Source of the DNA: Ignavibacteria bacterium | Lineage (GTDB): Bacteria > Bacteroidota > Ignavibacteria > Tepidaquicellales > OLB5 | Direction: 5' to 3' | Assembly (NCBI GenBank): GCA_020852705.1 | Contig: JADZAP010000039.1 | Span: forward strand, 1-34,219 | DNA: 34,219 nt | Part shown: positions 32,591 through 34,219 of the stretch, piece by piece | Layout: every line of letters begins with the position of its first letter | Position numbering within the stretch: the stretch's first letter is position 1 | Notes under the pieces: generated by a model | Told to the model about the DNA's origin: nothing | What the model saw: only the letters and a program-made list of their open reading frames with translations | Databases searched by the model: none | Translations under genes and position numbers: made by a program

Positions 32591-33966
32591 ATAACTTAAA
32601 CCTCACCGGAATTTCTGCTTTTAATTGGGAAAAAGATAAAACCCCAAGGAATAAATATTCTGCACCATATCAAGTCTCACAAGATAGGAATGTGAACTCC
32701 GGAAATTTAAATTTAGATTCCCAAACCGGAATTTGTGAAATGGATAATGAGTTAAATGAAAATATCCCGCTCAATATCGGACTTTTTGGTTTTGGATGTG
32801 TTGGCAAAGGTTTATATGATGTGCTTAATCATTCACAGGGACTTAATGCTATGATCTCAAAAATTTGCGTAAAAGATAGATCAAAAAAAAGACCAATCTC
32901 AATAGATAATTTCACGTTTGAAAAATATGATGTTCTTGCAAATAATGAGCACGATGTAATTGTTGAGCTTATTGATGACAGTGATGCTGCCCTTGAGATA
33001 ATCACTGATTCATTAAGCAAAGGCCGCAATGTAGTTACAGCAGGCAAAAAGGTTGTTGCAGAAAACTTTCATTTGTTCTATCAGCTGCAGCAGCAAACCG
33101 GAGCTTCTTTGCTGTATGAAGCTGCCTGTGCAGGAAGCATTCCGATTATAAGAACACTTGAAGAGTATTATGATAACGAGCTTTTAAGCTCGGTTAAGGG
33201 AATCCTTAATGGCTCTAGTAACTATATATTAACCAAGATGGAGCTTGATAAGTTATCATACATTGAAGCTTTAAAGCAGGCACAGAATGCCGGCTTTGCC
33301 GAAAGCGATCCTTTGCTTGATGTTAACGGTGAAGATGCCAAATATAAACTGTGCCTTATCGCTGCTCATGCTTTCGGTATAATTTTACAGCCCGAAAATA
33401 TTTTTAATTACGGCATTCAGAATATTACTGAGTTTGACATAAATTATGCAGCACAAAACAATCTCAGAATTAAGCTGATTGCGGAGATAAGGAAATCCTC
33501 AAATGGTTATCGTGCTTATGTTTTACCGCGTTTTGTTCCGCTTAACAAACCGCTTGCCAATATAAATTATGAGTTCAACGGAATTGAAGTAGAGGGAATT
33601 TACAGTGATAAGCAGTTATTTACCGGCAAAGGAGCAGGTTCTCATCCGACCGGTTCTGCAGTGCTTTCTGATATTTCAGCAATTACGTATAACTACAGAT
33701 ATGGCTATAAGAAACTGAAAAAAAATAAAAACCTTAACCGCCTTTTGAATTCAGTTTTTGTAATTAATTCTAATCTAGAATCAAATTTCAATCTGCGTCT
33801 GTTTATCCGCTATAATAAATCCGGCGAACTTGATCAGCTGAATATCCTTAATATAGAAGAAGATTTTCGCTCCGCTAGGGGAAATTATATAATTGCTGAT
33901 GTTGGATTTGAATCCTTGATAAAACTAAATGATGCAGGAAATAAATTGTTTGCAGGCGAGATTTAA
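32587..33966 (+). CDS. hom: Homoserine dehydrogenase
   Basis: 459 residues. The NAD(P)-binding loop is GLFGFGCVGKGLYDVL (about 66-80), followed by VVTAGKKVVAEN, the GILNGSSNYILTKM segment, FAESDPLLDVNGEDAKYKL (with the catalytic Asp250 and Lys254) and GAGSHPTGSAVLSDI. It reduces aspartate semialdehyde to homoserine, the branch point to threonine and methionine. There is no aspartokinase domain. Residues 1-61 precede the Rossmann fold and have no family counterpart; an in-frame ATG at 32740 (Met52) would remove most of them. No ACT domain is apparent; the C-terminal 90 residues are divergent. Control by the SAM riboswitch means homoserine supply here is tied to methionine need. Confidence 0.93.
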   Translation: MNNLNLTGISAFNWEKDKTPRNKYSAPYQVSQDRNVNSGNLNLDSQTGICEMDNELNENIPLNIGLFGFGCVGKGLYDVLNHSQGLNAMISKICVKDRSKKRPISIDNFTFEKYDVLANNEHDVIVELIDDSDAALEIITDSLSKGRNVVTAGKKVVAENFHLFYQLQQQTGASLLYEAACAGSIPIIRTLEEYYDNELLSSVKGILNGSSNYILTKMELDKLSYIEALKQAQNAGFAESDPLLDVNGEDAKYKLCLIAAHAFGIILQPENIFNYGIQNITEFDINYAAQNNLRIKLIAEIRKSSNGYRAYVLPRFVPLNKPLANINYEFNGIEVEGIYSDKQLFTGKGAGSHPTGSAVLSDISAITYNYRYGYKKLKKNKNLNRLLNSVFVINSNLESNFNLRLFIRYNKSGELDQLNILNIEEDFRSARGNYIIADVGFESLIKLNDAGNKLFAGEI

Positions 33967-33997
33967 AAGAAGAGGGTTCACTTGAAATATCTTTCCC

Positions 33998-34060
33998 CCC
34001 TCTCCTTATAGGAGAGGGTGTTAGGGCTGAGGTCATATACAAAAGACTGACTTGTAAAGT
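33998..34060. repeat. Isolated copy of the palindromic intergenic repeat
   Basis: CCCTCTCC (33998-34005), TTATA, GGAGAGGG (34011-34018), then TTAGGGCTGAGGTCATATAC and, after a short gap, CTTGTAAAG at 34051. This matches the core and the flanking parts of the 66-bp units at 5892-6089 (GTTAGGGGAGAGGT and AATATAC there). It sits 31 nt past the homoserine dehydrogenase stop; the 8-bp GC-rich hairpin lacks a T-run, so it is not a typical terminator. Confidence 0.75.
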
Positions 34061-34083
34061 TTGGTACGCACACAATAACTCTT

Positions 34084-34131
34084 TCTTTGTGCCCTTAACT
34101 TTTTGTCTTACAAAAGTTTCGTGTCTATTCT
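34084..34131. repeat. Dispersed intergenic repeat, copy B (48 nt)
   Basis: Second copy of the element at 9826-9873, with the AACTTTT ... AAAAGTT inverted core kept. From 34185 to the window end the sequence becomes low-complexity (AATTCGAGTAATTAGTGTAA and on), a form common in intergenic DNA of this phylum. No gene is seen after 33966. Confidence 0.55.
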
Positions 34132-34219
34132 TCTATACCTTTTCGACTTTGCTTGTGAATCCTTTTGATTTATAAAATCAATTATATTTAATTCGAGTAA
34201 TTAGTGTAATTCGTGGTTA

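Overview
This AT-rich window (34.2 kb) looks like a chromosomal segment from the Bacteroidota/Chlorobi superphylum, most likely an Ignavibacteria-like organism. Three observations support this. Two secreted proteins end in a Por (type IX) secretion sorting domain that opens with the NYPNPFNPST signature common in Ignavibacteria. There are PorV-like and DUF4835/PorD-like envelope proteins. Several promoters read TTG-N20/21-TAnnTTTG, the Bacteroidota-type consensus, rather than E. coli-type -35/-10 boxes. Many genes start with TTG or GTG, and only some have a Shine-Dalgarno sequence. No rRNA, tRNA, insertion sequence, prophage or CRISPR array was found. This is mostly a housekeeping and envelope region.

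Layout. Positions 1-1.5 kb hold the 3' end of a DinB-like gene, an SRPBCC protein, a DUF1801 protein and a decayed gene. From 1.5 to 5 kb is an envelope cluster: a PorV/UPF0164-like barrel (minus), then a DUF4835 protein, an outer-membrane barrel and a lipoprotein (plus), closed by a terminator. From 5 to 9.5 kb, on the minus strand, lie tatD, three 66-bp intergenic palindromic repeats, a secreted SNase-OB nuclease, a lone rpsR and a secreted subtilase with EF-hand-like inserts. From 10.0 to 11.3 kb is a winged-helix regulator/nucleotidyltransferase pair with its own promoter and a perfect 20-bp palindrome; it resembles a toxin-antitoxin module. From 11.3 to 12.7 kb are nadE and a small protein (minus).

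From 13.1 to 18.6 kb (plus) are a propeller-type lipoprotein, a membrane-anchored Mrr-like domain protein overlapping pyk, and an unusual two-domain K+-channel-like protein. From 18.8 to 23.3 kb is a tight operon, dsbD, a DUF5683-like gene, truA and a second DUF5683-like gene, ending in a strong terminator shared with convergent ispE. From 24.4 to 26.3 kb are a secreted endonuclease I with a sorting domain and a small Cys/His lipoprotein. From 26.4 to 29.5 kb (minus) a secreted propeller protein is followed by a TPR protein.

From 30.0 to 30.9 kb are two tandem paralogues of unknown function, 125 residues each, preceded by a promoter and a perfect inverted repeat. From 30.9 to 34.0 kb is a methionine branch unit: Bacteroidota-type promoter, SAM-I riboswitch with terminator and a candidate antiterminator, then a metB-type gene and homoserine dehydrogenase overlapping by ATGA. 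The right end holds further copies of two intergenic repeat families seen earlier in the window. The most interesting items are the regulator/nucleotidyltransferase module with its operator, the 125-residue paralogue pair with its inverted repeat, the channel with a TLGFGQ filter, and the degenerate Mrr-like membrane protein.
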